From Gymnogyps californianus (Eukaryota; Chordata; Aves; Accipitriformes; Cathartidae): 64,000 bases of DNA. The translations under genes were made by a program, and so were the position numbers. Positions 37,101-51,060 of this stretch are shown in pieces; position 1 is the first letter of the stretch; each line of letters starts with the position of its first letter. Location of the stretch: the NCBI RefSeq assembly GCF_018139145.2, contig NC_059478.1, forward strand, positions 13,003,001-13,067,000. Reading direction: 5' to 3'. The notes under the pieces were generated by a model. The model was not told the DNA's origin and searched no databases. It worked only from the letters and a program-made list of their open reading frames with translations.

Positions 37101-40100
37101 AAATAACTTGCCAATTATTTTTTTTAGTGTAGAATCAATTTTTAAGTTTGCTGAAACAATTTTGCACACCAAAGTTCTTTCCTTTTGTTCTTAACGCACA
37201 CATGCATGTAGTCTAGTTGCCCTTCTAAAACCTTGCACTTGAATTTTGGGCTGAAGACTATAAATTCCTTAAACTGAGTACAGTCTCTTGCGTTTATGCA
37301 GACACATTTGCTAAATTTAGAAATATATACAACAGTTCCAGGAAATGCTATGCAGAATCCTTACTTCACAACATTAGCTGACAAGTAAGTACCCACTTGC
37401 AAGCCAGTAAGATGGGTGGTGTTTTCCTCTCTGCTGTTTGATAGCAAATGATTACAGATAAGCTGTAGGGATATCCATTTATTCACAAGGACTTTATCTT
37501 GCAGCTGAAAGAAACGTTACCAATTCAGAAAGCTCTCTATGTATGGCAATTAATTTTAACTCTCCCTCTCTGCTGGTAATGGAAGCTTCTGTCTCACCCG
37601 CAGTCTGGCTCGTGTGAGCTGCCTCTTCAACATGTTCTGAGCTTGACATAGTTGTATAAGTCACTTTATGGTAACAGAAGATATTGTTAGGCTGGTGAAC
37701 AGAAAGGAATAAATACAGAAGTGTCAAGCTGCCTTCAGTTATATCTATTTATTAACCCATGTGAATGCACACAGTATTTCATAAAACTCCACCAAGATTT
37801 TAATCAAGTTACATGTGTTGGGAGAGGGAGAAGTTGTTGTAGGGACCATGTTAACTAAACCTCATGCACAGTAGAGTGCAGAATGCAAATTAAGGAGACC
37901 TTTGCTCTAAAGCTGCCATCATTTGCCACACGAGCCAGGAGAATCTTTTATAAGAAGGCTTGTAGATCTCTAGGACTTTGTATGCTAGCTAGTACAAGGG
38001 TGACATAAACACAGGCAAGTGATTCCACTAGAGGGTATTGGCACACTATATATGGTAGTGCATTATAGATAATATCTAACAAGTCTCATTTATTATGCCT
38101 TTATATGAGACCTTTAAAAGTCCTTTCTCTTGTAAAGTCCGTATTCCCCAGAACCTCTTCCATTTTCTGGTAGCAAATGTGTTCCTAATACCAGCCCAAT
38201 TGCCATTAGGAGAACAAATGGGTGGTAAGCTGCTCACCACCAAATTATCAAATGGCTCATGCCCAGATGGTGAATGAAATATTGATGTAGTCAGAAGACT
38301 TCTAGAGAGACTGAATGTCAGTTGAGCAACATGAAGACTTGCCCCTTCCTTGCACAACAGCTTTCAGCAGAGGGATAAGAGGGTTTAAATTCTGCTGTCC
38401 GAGCATTTCCAAAAAGCATCTGTCCTGGAGACAAGAGGGAAGGAAGCACAGCAAAGGAGCTCCTATTTTTAATAACATCCAATAAGGCCATTGATATCAA
38501 GACTTTTAAAACAAATCTAGGATGGGACCTTTTAATTTATAGTACAAAGCTGGTTTAGGTCAGAGAAGAACTTGCATTTGTGGTTCAGAGAAAGGCCATG
38601 TCATATTATAATCCTAAGAGTATTACTTTCGGATTTAAAATGTTTATTATCTTGGTTATGATTGCTACATGAATTGTTTGTGTTTTTAGTCATGAATGAC
38701 TATTAAAAGGAAGAGAGAAAGAAAGCATGTAGTGTGTGTGTAAGATTGAAAATATCAAGTGCTTATGGGCCTGATTCAAAGTGCGCTGGAGTCAATAGAA
38801 AACTCTGGGAGGCTTCCAGTAAAAAATGAAAAATCTCATTTTGTGGAAAACACTGAGAAAAGTGAAATATTAGCTGCAGTCAGCTGAAATTACTTACAGG
38901 GTTTCAAGTCATTCTGATTAAAAAAAAAAAAAGCTAATGCTTCCCAAATATCTTGTTGTTATTGTTCTTGTCTTGAAAATTTGAAGGTCTTGGGGAAAAG
39001 AGCTGTCTCTTTATTTGTTGTGCATAATAAGTGGTGATTCAACTATGTGAATTTTGCATTAAGATGTTATATATATTACATTAATGTCTGCAAATTCCAT
39101 GTCCTGTGAGAGGCTGGGCCATATCAGTCACAAAGGGAATTTTCTGACTGGTATCAAAAAAGTCAAGACTGGAGATGTGCCTGCCCTACTGGTAACAAAC
39201 CTAATTGTGGATGTGAAAAAGGCTCACCAAAATACACTGATCCCAAAACCAGTGCTGTTTATCCCTGATAACAAAAATGGATAAAATGAGCCATGAAAGT
39301 GAAAACAACAACAAATATTACCTTGTTCATGTTACAAAAGCCATTGTCTTTCTTTCCCATGATAACCCACTGGCTCAGGGAATTGACATTAATGCATATG
39401 AGCACGACAGAAAAGAATTTTAGTGAGAAAGCCCTTTATGTAATATCTGTTTTCATTCAAATTGGAGATTGAGGGATCAAGTAACGGGATGAGATGTTCA
39501 AGGATTGATCTGTAAGAAATCGTTTTATTGTAGTCATTAACGAGAATGTTCTCCTTAAATATTCAAACATCTACAGCAGTATTAAAAATTAATCTATATA
39601 CTGTGTACCAATACTTGCTAATTTTTTTTTGTAAAGGTAAATTTAAAAAAACTGATTATGTAAAGGGAAGTACTTGTTTAGATAGCTGGTTTTTTTTTCT
39701 TGTAGCATTGATAGTATTGTTTGAATAATTTATTTAAGATTTAGTGAGGGATAAAGACTGCTTAGGTTTTCTGATTCTTCTCCTTCCAAAACAGGGTTTT
39801 ACAATAATGTGCAGATTCTAGTGCTTCGCCTAATCTAATTTAAAATTATCCAAGTTTTGAAATTCCTACCAATTCTTTGAAAGATTGAGTAGATTAACAG
39901 ATCTAGCTAATAGCTTGTCATTCCTAATGCTTAATCTACCTTTTTTTCCCTGCAGAAATAATGGAAATATATTCTGTAGAATAATCTTTAAGAATGCAAG
40001 TATTTCCTCTCTTTTTGAATATTTTCACATATGTAGACTTCAACGTGATTTAAAAAAATCGCACACAATTTTATATGGGCCTTTGTTAGTGTCATATTTC

Positions 40101-41085
40101 ATTGTGAACCTGTCTGTTTTCTATCCATTATTGCTTCTAAACATCTTTCAGTAAAATTACCTATATAATTTCTTTCACATTGTATACCTGGTTTTCTGCT
40201 AAATGCTCTAGCTCACGTTTTTCCTCATTGAATACCACTTGTTATTGTCTGTCCGCTTTTCTAATGTCTCAGTTTCTGTTTTATTTCTTATTTCTGTCAT
40301 CATGGACAGAAATCAGTTATCACTACACATCATTATTTCTGTAATCACTTTTTAATACAAAAATATTTGCAAATTTAATTAACAGATTTGTTACAATTGC
40401 TCCAAAATAATTAAGAATTTAGAACAAGGCCAATAGCCTTCAGGTTCATTAAACATATTATATAGTCCCTTTTATGTGTAATTCTGAGGTGCATCTAAGC
40501 TAGGCTGATGGAATGTTGATATCCAATAGTATTTTGGGGGAAAGCTTTTTAGCTCTGGGTATTTTTACGTCTCTTTCCTAACTCTCAGACTAAATTTTAT
40601 TGTTGCACTCCGAGAAAAGTCTTAAATTTTTTGTTACTTATTTTTGCTACTAAAAATGCAGCAAGTTCACTGATAAATTAACCCTCATTCCCACTATAAA
40701 GCAGGATGAATAATCAAATAATAGAAACAAAGCTGTATCTTCCAGCAAGCATCCTGAGAGAGCAGGGTCCTTACATTTGCATTTCTTTATCCAAAGGTTG
40801 GTAGCATCAGCAGTTTAGCATTTCCATTCTGCATTACAATGTCCTACCACTAAAAAACTTTCTGAATATCACATTAATGGATTGTGAAAGACTATTGTAG
40901 CTGATGAAATATTTTTTTTTTTTTTACTTAAATTTAGTATTATCAGTTTTGCATGACTGTAATTCTTTTTCTGCTTTATGACTCTACTTCCATTGTGTTT
41001 GTGGTATGATGATGTGGTATTTTTGCAGAGCTTTAAGTAAATTATGGGACTAATGGTGTTCCCAGTGAAAAACTTATGGTAAAAT

Positions 41086-41099
41086 CCCCCCCCCCCCCC
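41086..41099. repeat. C14 homopolymer
   Basis: Fourteen uninterrupted C, followed by a T-rich run. Homopolymers of this kind are error-prone in sequencing. Confidence 0.9.
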
Positions 41100-41872
41100 T
41101 TTTCTTTTTTAAACACTTTCAGTTGCTGTTACCTCAACAGTTGCCTCACATTGATACTTAGATACAATACCTCTCTTTCTGAAGCCGATGTTTAGGTTTA
41201 TGAATAAACAGCAATATAAAAACGCATGCTACGTTAGAAATTAATATCTCTTCAGTACCCATTTCCAGCACTTGCCTTAGTAAAACAACTGAAAAAAACA
41301 TGGAAGTTAAGAAATACTCTTATTTTCTCTCAACATCAGAGAGATCAATTTACTCTGGCAAAAAGAAATACTTCTGATTTCTAGGGATTCTAGTTTTTTG
41401 GTTAAGTGACTTGGCATCACCAGCCATGTAATGATGTTACTATACCATCAACTGCTGTGATTCTGCCAGACCAAAGATAGAAAGTAGGGCTGGGCTGTGT
41501 GTGCTTTTCTCTTTAAGCACGTATTTCTGTGGATCTGTCTCACTATACAGATATATAAATAAAGTCTTCCAGGAACACATACAGTAGAATGCAGAAATTC
41601 ATACTGTACATGTGATTCCTTATGCTACTAACGTGCTCTTAAGGGGTAAAAGCAACTGTTTTAATCCAAGTTTTGTAATTCAAGTTTCCAGTTACAAAAA
41701 CTGTATGTAATTTTAGTATACAACCATCCCCTTCAGTTTCAAACAGCCTTTCCTCATTTTCCTTCCATGTTTTGTGATTGTAGTATTATGTTTCCCCATG
41801 CAGTTCTTTTTCCTCATTTCATTGGTGATGGAATATATTTTGTGTGTTATTTGTAAAAGATTTTGGGCTGAA

Positions 41873-41892
41873 TACTGTCATACATGACAGTA
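41873..41892. promoter_or_regulatory. 20-bp perfect palindrome with TGTCA/TGACA half-sites
   Basis: TACTGTCATACATGACAGTA has 9-bp arms around the two bases AC. Each arm holds a TGACAG/CTGTCA core, the half-site recognised by TALE homeodomain proteins (MEIS, PREP, TGIF). The regulatory role is inferred. Confidence 0.35.
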
Positions 41893-42671
41893 GAATTTGA
41901 CAGATAAGTAAGCAACTTATTTCCCTACATCCAATAGCACTTTTTAAGTAGCATGTGAAACACTGCTGCACAAGTTAAGCTATACTAGATACATGGGAAA
42001 GAAAAACAAACAAAGGCAAAAACCTCCAAAACCCCAAATCAAATTAGTTTTCTCAAATGAAGCTATTGGTATTTCTGACATAGCCTAAAATAAAATGCAA
42101 ACTTTATATGTAAATATCTACAATTGAAAAAGTTAATATATTCAACGTATTGGTGATACCTCCTTCTTAAAAAGCTTCCAAAATGTTGTGTCAGTTGAAA
42201 AATATATTGCTTTAAGCTCTATATTTTTAGAGACGCTTGAGAGGTTTTTTGTTATGGGTTTTGTTGGTTTTTTCCCACCTCCCAACTCAAGTTCCAATGC
42301 CCACATTTTGTGTAGTCAAGGTGGTTTTTGGCATACGGCCTCATGAAGCTTCTTCAGAAGGTCAAAGTAAGTGGAAAACTTTTTGCTCATACTTAAAGAA
42401 GCTACTCAAGTGTGCATTTAAGTCAAAGCAAGACAGATGTTGGTGAATACATATTTTAGATGTTCTTTTTTGGGATATTCTGCAGCAAGAGCACCTGTCC
42501 TGCCGAATGAAAACATCACATAGGAACAAAGTGGCGCTTGTGCTGGTTCAAGCATTTTAAAGCAGAGATACTCAGCTACCACTTAACAAAGCAACATCTG
42601 TGGCACAGGAGAAGTTTGAGATCATGCTGCTTATTGGGCTTGCTTAATCATGTTTGTGTCTGCTATTCCAG

Positions 42672-42821
42672 CTAGTCTGCCTGGTGCCACAAAAAGATGT
42701 TTCAGTGACTTTGGGCGAAGTTTTGCTTATAGAGCTGAGACATCTAACGCAGCCCCTTCTTAGGACAAAGAATATAGGGATCACAGTGGCAAAGTCTCTT
42801 CTGTGTGTTTTATCTACAGGG
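42672..42821 (+). other. Weak candidate coding exon (150 nt)
   Basis: An acceptor-like sequence (GTTTGTGTCTGCTATTCCAG, ending 42671) precedes 150 nt that stay open for exactly 50 codons, starting LVCLVPQKDVSVTLGEV. A donor-like AGGG|GTGAGG follows at 42822. Exact divisibility by three and a clean frame are what a phase-0 exon would show. Against this, the opposite strand is also open here, the branch region is not distinctive, the peptide matches no family I recognise, and no partner exons were found nearby. Confidence 0.13.
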
Positions 42822-45800
42822 GTGAGGATGTATTTGTGTTCCTCTCTCTGTATGCTTGACTTGGAATTCATAGGAATTACTCCACTAGCTCCGTCATATT
42901 GCATTTGCTGATCTGTAGGATTGGAAGATGAGCACTTCCAGGTTAAGGAATTATATTTTATTAATGGGAAAGTTCACTTACCTAGGGCACAGGATTCTTC
43001 CAGTTGCGGACTTTTGCACAGCAAGCTAAAACTTTCTTGTTAACAATGATCCGATGTACAATTGGTACTTTTGACCTTCTGTGAGTGTCTTTGAGCAGGG
43101 ACTATACAGTAAATAAAACAAATATGCTCCTTGGTTCTTAAATACCACTCTGTTCTCCTTTTACCCAAAGTGCATGAGCAAAAGTAGTTGTCCCATAACA
43201 TTGTTTTCCTTTCATTTAACAAATGTTTTTGTATATGTAATATATTTTGTAGAGGATATCAATTCTTCTGAAATCAACACTTTTAATTTAGCTGCATGAT
43301 GTGTAATTCAAATCTTTAATTTAAAATCAATTTGCAGTTGTATTTTGGTGAACTGTAGGTTGTTTTTTCCTCTCTATGAAATTATTCACATTATAAATAC
43401 TTTGTATTTATTTATTTGGGTTTGTTAAGTTAGATTGTTTCCAAAATGATAGTGGCATATTTACTTTTATCAGAGTTGTTTTTATCCAACTGACTTCTAG
43501 ATTATCTAGACTGTTTATTTATTTATTTGTTGGCAGTAAATAGCTGAAGGTGTAAACGTTATCATCAAACAATGAAGTTCTTGGTTCTCAGGTCCTAGTA
43601 AGGACCAAAAGTGTTGTGAGATGTACTTGGTTGTCGACTCAGGGGAAACCTGAAGTTAATTTCTCCACTAGAAGCACAGGCTGGGATTTGCTTTATTTCA
43701 GTACTATAAAATATGAATGAATCTTAAATGTATTCCTATTACCCCAAGCTTTGCAGTAGAGAAATACCAATAGCATTATTGGTAGTGCACTGCTAAGATG
43801 CCAGTCTTGTAATTCTGTTGTGCCTTGAAAGTAAGTAGCCTTGAATCGTATAGAGATTAGGAATACCCAATCAGTAAAGGGATGATAAAAACCTCATTTT
43901 GTCACTCTCTGAATTGAGCAGCTGGCCAGTAGAAACAGCCATGTGCAAATGTGTGTCCAAAAGAAATAGCAAAAACTCTAATCTGTGGTCCTTGGAAGGA
44001 GTAGGTATTTGAGTCAGAGGGAGGATCTGATCTTTGCTCGCTGTTTGTTATTGAGATACTCAAGTATTAAAAATGGAGGAAAAACTGACCCCTTCTTGGT
44101 TATCTCAGTTATTACGTATAACAGCTTGATAGTCAGGGTGCCATAGTGGTATTTGGTAGTTTAGAGGCTTTTACAGGTCTTTTGTGGAAAAGCTTTACTT
44201 TAAAAAAAAAAAATGTTTCAGACATGGCCCTTTAATAAAGGAAGTCAGTATTGAAATCAACAAGACAAACACAAGTGTTTCACATTGTGTTATTTTATTT
44301 TTTAATGATTCAGACTTTTTTAAAATACGTAATTAACCTTTACCAGTGATAAACTGAGCACTGCAATATTGAGAACCTGAATGTAAACAGTGGAATTAAT
44401 TTTATTAATTTTCATTGTCTAGCTTAAGAAATATGCAGAAATGAAAGATCATAAATAGAAGGAAAAAGTTTGTTTTCTTTCTTTCACTTTGATTTATTGG
44501 AAGAAAATTTAGACCAGCTAATAAGTTACAAGAGAAGTTTGGTATAATAAATAAAAAGGTTACAATTCTGGAACAACAATTTCCTTATTTCATACTGCTA
44601 ATGGGAAAAGTTAGAGATATTAATTTGTCAATTACATTTGACGTGCATTAACTAGACACAAATAGCACAGTCAGAATAGACACTGAATAGCTCATTACCC
44701 TTGTAAATAGTACAGTACAACCCTAACCAGTAAACACATGTTCTCAGTAAAAAGCAACAAGCAGTTTAAAATTTACACAGAAAACTAACACCTCATAAGC
44801 CTTCTTAGGTTAGTTACAGCTACATTCCTTTATTTTTGCTTTTTACTTTTTCCCTGATGAAGCAGGTTAAATGAATAAATGCATCTGAAACACTATGGGA
44901 TGTATCTAACTGCACTTATGTAATTGGTTTTTGGAAATACTGCTATCAAGACAAAAATTCTAAACTATCAAATAAGCATTTCAAGAAATTAAGATATTGA
45001 AAACAATGGTGTTCAGTGCAGGTTTTCCCCCTAAACAGTATCATTTGCAGTTGTTATTGCCCAAGAGGTCTTTTACAAGTGAACTCACCTTTCTGGCTTT
45101 TCTCCCATATAATATAAATTATATTCTAAACCATTCAGTACTAAGTAATGAAGTGGGATGTCAGGTTTTTTTGTGGTTCTTTTTTTTGTGTTTGTTTTTT
45201 TTTTCTTTAGTAAATGAAAACCGAAGTGGCTCATAGAAGTACCTCAATGTCTTTAAATGTATAAGTGTATTTAAATGTTTGTCCAATCTCGCATATATGA
45301 AACTTTTAGGAAAAAAATGAAGGCCTCATCTATATTCTGTTTTCTCTAAGGCATAGTTTGAAGAATAATTTGGGGAAAATATGTGGTTAAGTGTCTACAA
45401 CAAAAAATCTCATATCTGAACACAAGTTCATCCATTTGAACTGTTATACAAATATTTAGTATGTATGTTGCATGATGGATATATCCTTGAAGCAAATGAG
45501 CACTCCGAATCAAGATTAATATCAAGAAGCTGTATGGAAAGATCGTGTCTGTGAGTGAGCATGCCTGTATGGATTCTGCCAGAATATTGTTTTGTGTCAA
45601 TGAGCTGGATTGGGAATATGGGACCAATTTCTGCAGGGCTGGTCGGAGGCGCTGTGTAGGAAGGGAGGGAGCATATAGCTCTCTAGCCCAGCAAGTACAT
45701 TGTTGCATGCAGTGTAGCAAGAGGCCCCAGGCTTTGTGCTGAGTTTGCAAGGCCTCTGGGCTGAGGCTTGTTGCACTTACTTTGAATCAGCTTGTCATGA

Positions 45801-46488
45801 CCTGTCTTGAGCCTTTTTTTTATGCTTGGATTTGCTGTAACAGCAACTTTTCTAATAGCCTAAATTTAATTTTGCTAATGTCCGTATCATACAACAACAG
45901 TGTTTTCACAAAGATAGTAGTGACAAGTAGTAATTCTGCATAGAACAAGGTATTCATGATTCTAATGTAATGGTGTAGTGTGGGGAAACACAGCATGGTG
46001 GGGCAGCACAGGCCTTGAAGGTGGGGACACAGGATGCCCCATAGAGGAGTACAGGCACGGGATGATGAGAGGTGGCACACAAGTGGGCACCACAGACCCC
46101 ACGGCTTTAAATGACTCACCAGTGGTCAGTGAAAGAAATGCAGACTTAGAAGTTGGGTAGAAACGATGTTGGGGCAGCAAAGAGAGTAAAGAACAAGTAG
46201 CTTGCATGCCAAATCCACTATATACAGTAAATCTGAACCACTAAAGAAAGAGCAAGGTTTAAAAGCATATTAGAAGACACATAAAAATGACCTTAAGTAC
46301 ATCCTGGAGAGATCATTGTCAACATCATGCTCCTTGCAGTGAAGGAGTAGGGGTACGGGTGGCATTGGCTGCCAGATGGGAGCTGTTGGCGTTACGAGCC
46401 CAAGGAGTAGTAGAAAGCTAAGCATGATGCCAGAGAAAGGGGTGGATACTAGGAAGTGTGCCTATAAGTTTTAATTGTATAACATATT

Positions 46489-46522
46489 GTATTATGCAAT
46501 AATGTATTATTGTGTAATAACA
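46489..46522. repeat. AT-rich imperfect tandem duplication
   Basis: TGTATTATGCAATAA is followed by TGTATTATTGTGTAATAA. The repeated ATTATGCAAT/ATTATTGTGTAAT cores resemble C/EBP-type sites, but this may only be low complexity. Confidence 0.5.
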
Positions 46523-48853
46523 TCTTCTTTTTCTGTAACAACTAAACTGGACTGAGCTCTTTGACTAAGCTGAGAAGATTCCAATTATTCTAAGAAAAAT
46601 TTCTTGGATCTCCTCTGTGTGCTTTCCTCTTTGCCCATACCAAGACTTTGAGCCTTGGGTGTTCTTCGCTGCGCTGGGTTAATATGCGGGTAAAGCTGCT
46701 GGGCTCCCTGGACAGCCTCTGGCCTGATGTGGCAGTGGGCGTTACTGCATCCAGGGCAATGGTCGTTTCCCCTACGGCTCAGTAGCAGGGCAAGGGTTGC
46801 TCCTGGCCGCTCTTTCCAGGGCTGTGAACTACAGGTCTCTGTTGGTCTTGGGAGTGTTGGTGAAAGACAGGTGAGAAGTGGTGTCCCGACCTTTTCCCTG
46901 TTGAAACAAGTTTGATTTAAAACCCACACATGACGACTTAGTGTGAACACTTGCAACTCTTCATTGCATTTTCTGAATGCAGTCTCCCCCCGGCTGGCTA
47001 CACATCAGGGCCCTGGGGAGCCCCGGTTACCTTGGTCTACAGCCTGGAACAAGCATCATTTTGTTGTATGTCTCAGTGTTGCAAATAAAAATCTCTGATG
47101 CTAAATATGTCCTTGAGACTTAAAACACACAGCTCCTTTTGTCCAGTTCAAGTACTATTTCACTGTGTGACTGCTCACTACAACTATGCTGTATTTAGTG
47201 AATTCCATCAAGTGTAAATAGCATAAGTTAATCCTGTGGTAAAGACATAAACCTTCATTCCTCACAGGACTCGGGCACCTGTCAGCCACTTTAAGTATCT
47301 AAATCTAAAACTGGATTCCTTTTGCCTCAGCTCAGCTTATACCCAGACTAGGATATTTCTCAGTTTCCAAAACTAATGTTCTTTTGAAGTCTGAATTTCT
47401 GCTTGCCTAAGCTCTGAGTGGTTTCTGTGCTGCTAAAACCAGGGCACCTGAGAGCTGACTGACTAAGTGTGATCCTTCTGCTGCTGCTATGCTGGTTCCT
47501 ACATAAGCATAGAAAGAATAAGTGAGGCTCTTCAAGGACTCCTTCCTATAAATAGTTCAGTGATTGCAGCATTCACATGGGAGGTTAGACACTACCATTC
47601 AGTTTCCCACAAACACCTTTGCCCAGTGATTATTTCAGCTATCAGACAAACCAGGCAGCATGATGGTTAGAAATGAAGGTGCCAACTGAGATAAATTAGG
47701 CATAGGAGAGACTTAAGTAAGGTCTCTTTCAATGCCAGTATTCCAACTGGTGTATTGGGGCACAAACTATTTCTTTTCTGTTTTAAAATTGCCTTAAGAT
47801 TCATGGCTTTGCGGTGTCTTTAGGAATTAAACCCACCAAATGAAGACCAAGTCCCAGAGAAGAACAGAATTGGAAATATACTTGTCTTCCTGGTATTATT
47901 AAGGGCTTTTTTTTTCCTTGCCTTTTGAATGAAAATTATGACGACTTCATTGAGTCAGTAAATTATACTAATTTGGATGTGTTACTTATTTCTAGCATGA
48001 GTCTGCTTGCTGGTGAGAAAAATAAGACTCTTGTAAACCTTTTTACAATTACATACAGCAGGCAGATAGGCAATTTTAATTGGTGTATACATATTCACTA
48101 TATTGAGGTTTGTGCAAAAGAGATAATGCAAATAATTAAATTAGCAGTAAGTCATAGGAGCCCTGAAAGGGATTCTGAGCAAAAAGATCCCATCTAATTT
48201 CAAATGGAGTCTTGTGAAAATGGTCATCTCTATCTTCTTTTAAATGCATTGGTCTGTGAGGAGGGAGGCAGAAAGAGGAGAATAGACGTGGGTAAAAAAA
48301 TAGAAACCTGTAGTTTAAAACCAAAGTTATGCATTGCTTGTTGTTAAGATTTCATTTCTGCAGTATTCTGCTTTGATATTGGTCAATGAGAAAATTTGCA
48401 GATTTTATCTAAGCTGCAGAAGAAAGATATATTAAAAGAAAATCTTTACCGGTGATTTTGTGGTCTTCAGTTAATTGCAGTAAATGTTTACTCATATATA
48501 TTTCTGTTTGGAGTACTTACATTTAAATTTCAGCCAGGAATTCTCTCCATCAGGAAAGTGATGTTGTTTAATTATTAAGATACCTTGCAATGTGACATGT
48601 TTAATAATATAATTTTAACTCCTTTAGTCTTTCCCTACCGGCATTCATACGAGAATTTAGATAAAGTTTGATCCATGTGAAATTTTTCCTTCAAAACCAG
48701 TAAGTAAGTAAAATTCAGCCAGTACGCTGCATTGCCACAACTGTGATACCGACTCTCTTTTTGAAAAACAGAAGTGTATGCAAGAAATCACACAAATCTT
48801 CTGGGGAAACTAAGTCAAGCTTCCTTTCACCCTTCGTTATGTCATCTGGTTTT

Positions 48854-48867
48854 GAGAGAGAGAGAGA
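48854..48867. repeat. GA dinucleotide run
   Basis: Seven GA units. Confidence 0.8.
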
Positions 48868-50276
48868 AGAAACTTAAGCTGTTTTGCTTTGAAAGCTGAT
48901 TTCATTTTAACCCTGAGCTCAAATCAAAATCTGACATAAAAGTTTGTAGCTGCATGTTACAAGAGTTTTTCTCATGAATTAGCAAGTTAAAAACTTCCAT
49001 CCATTAGAGGATATGGAAATTCTGATAAATATATATTTTGTTTTTCTGGAGCTGTCATTAAATAATACCTTCCCTCTACTGCTGTGCTTCAGTGCAGGTA
49101 TGCATTTTGTTTGAGCTTGTATCATTGTAGCCTTGTCACTGTGTTATGGAAAGGGGTTAGGCATGCCATGAACTCTTTTGTTATTATTTTTAGTGTTTAC
49201 TTATACACTACTTCTAGGGATTGACATCAAAGAGCAATATGGGTACACAGACTATAGAACAACTTTAAAGAAACCAAGCTTTTTTTGATTGTCTTCTTGA
49301 AACGATGATACCTCTCAAAACAAATCCTAGTTAGTCTCCTGCTCTGTGCGTGCACATCTCTGTTTTCCACAATAACTGACGTTCAAAGGAGCATTTCTGA
49401 AAGAAGAAAAAGTGCTGGCATTAATGCTATTCAGGAATAATAATTTCGTTTGGTAGAAAGAGACAGAAATACAAGTGTTGTTAATAGATGGAAACCCTTC
49501 AGAGAAGGCAGATGTTTTACTTTCTTGCCTTCTCCAGAGTCTTCTGGAAGTCCTGCATCAGTGATTTCTGATCATGGCCTGCAGGGAAACACCCCTTTTT
49601 GCAATTTGTGCAATAGTACTGTGAAGTGGTACAGTTAGAAGCAGACAGTATCATTCCTCAGCAAAATGAGATATTCCAGACAATATCTGATTTGTTCCCA
49701 GGGCATTTTTTGAGCAATCTGACAACCTCTCAAGATACCAGCAGTGTCTGAGCCGCGGCTAATGGACCTTGCACCTGGAAAAGCAACGTTGGCCCCTGAG
49801 CTTTTCACATTATGGCTAAGTTATAAGTGCAGTGTTTTGTTACCAAGTATGAAGGTAGTTTTTGCTTTTTTCTTGTGTGTTTGTGGGAATTTTTTGGTTT
49901 TTGTTTATTTATTGATAGTTTGACATTACATACAGTAGAAATAAGCCTTTTGGAATTTGGGACATCTTGTGTTGTTGCACTTTAGAGTTGTAGTCTGACA
50001 AGCATGTGTCCTGAAGCAAGTTCTTTGTTCTGAAAGGTTGGAGTGTACTGCCAGTTCTTAATTTCATATATTCGTCTGCATGGTGTCCCTGCTCTGCCCG
50101 CCTTCCACCTGCCCACAAAGGTTAGCATCCACCCAGCCCGTAAAAGGAGGTCAGGCTTTTCACCCCTCCATATTTACAGCAATGGTGAAATCTAGTTGAG
50201 GTATTTAAACCTATTGGTTTGTCAGGATTATCAGGTTCTGAATTTGCTGACAAAAAGGCTCCCAGAAGCTCTGCAT

Positions 50277-50304
50277 ATTGTCTCTTAGGGATTGTCTCTT
50301 AGGG
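50277..50304. repeat. Perfect 14-bp tandem duplication
   Basis: ATTGTCTCTTAGGG occurs twice head to tail with no mismatch. This is typical of replication slippage. Confidence 0.9.
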
Positions 50305-50735
50305 AAAATCTTTAACACTTGAAATCATATATGCAAACGTTGCCATTGGAGTTGAACTTCATCTTTTTTGCAGTGACCTGTTGCAATGAAAGAAATATTG
50401 AGACAGTGATCACAAGTCAAACTCTGCAATCCCTCATCTTCTCTTTAATTGCACAAAAGTCTTTGTTCTGTTTCAACAACAGGAAGGGCTGTAGACCAGT
50501 AATATGTGGGGAGTGGCTGCGTATTTTAAATATCGCTCTGAGGGGTGTAAAGCTGTGGGGGATGAAGAGACTTCATGCTCAGGTAGTGTGCTCCAGCGGG
50601 GGCCCAAGAGCAGAGCTGTCAGGTGTGTGCTGCTGCGAGCATCAGACATGCTTGGACAGGCTTATGGCAGCGTGGGGAAGGGGTCAGCTAGATTTGCAGC
50701 TGCAGATCGCTCCTTTCTGCACATGTAACCACTTG

Positions 50736-51060
50736 TAAATATTGAATCATTTACAGTCTAATTCTGTGTTAATGAACAAAGACTGACTTACTGATGTTAC
50801 ACTGCAATTTGGCCCTCAAAGTCAATACAAGGGAAACAGCTAGAGATTTTCAATTAAACTAATGATATTTTATAAATTGATTATTGATTAAGTTGGCATG
50901 ATAGGAGGCTAGTTATGGCCTTGTGATAAATGTCTACAATTACGGGTGCCTTTGTTGAAGGCATGATCTGAAATTTAATAATAGAGTTCTAGTAGGTTTA
51001 CATAAACTTGCAACTTGATTTAAATTATCAGGCTGCTCACAAACAGGTCCATAACACATC
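50736..51060. promoter_or_regulatory. Candidate conserved noncoding block
   Basis: Motif-dense, repeat-free text including TTTTCAATTAAACTAATG near 50849, AAATTGATTATTGATTAAG near 50874 and ACTTGATTTAAATTATCAGG near 51013. ATTGATTA-type cores suit PBX/HOX and related homeodomain dimers. No open frame. Conservation is inferred, not observed. Confidence 0.24.

Larger units (their letters stand above)
37101..50735. other. About 13.6 kb of unique AT-rich DNA, no gene supported
   Basis: Open frames reach 134 codons (minus, 45346-45750) without recognisable content. Simple runs lie at 38920-38932 (A), 40912-40925 (T), 41086-41099 (C14), 44202-44213 (A), 45180-45210 (T-rich) and 48854-48867 (GA). 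GC-richer patches lie at 45960-46100 and 46660-46890. Embedded items listed separately are a weak exon candidate at 42672-42821, a perfect palindrome at 41873-41892 and a tandem duplication at 50277-50304. Confidence 0.45.
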
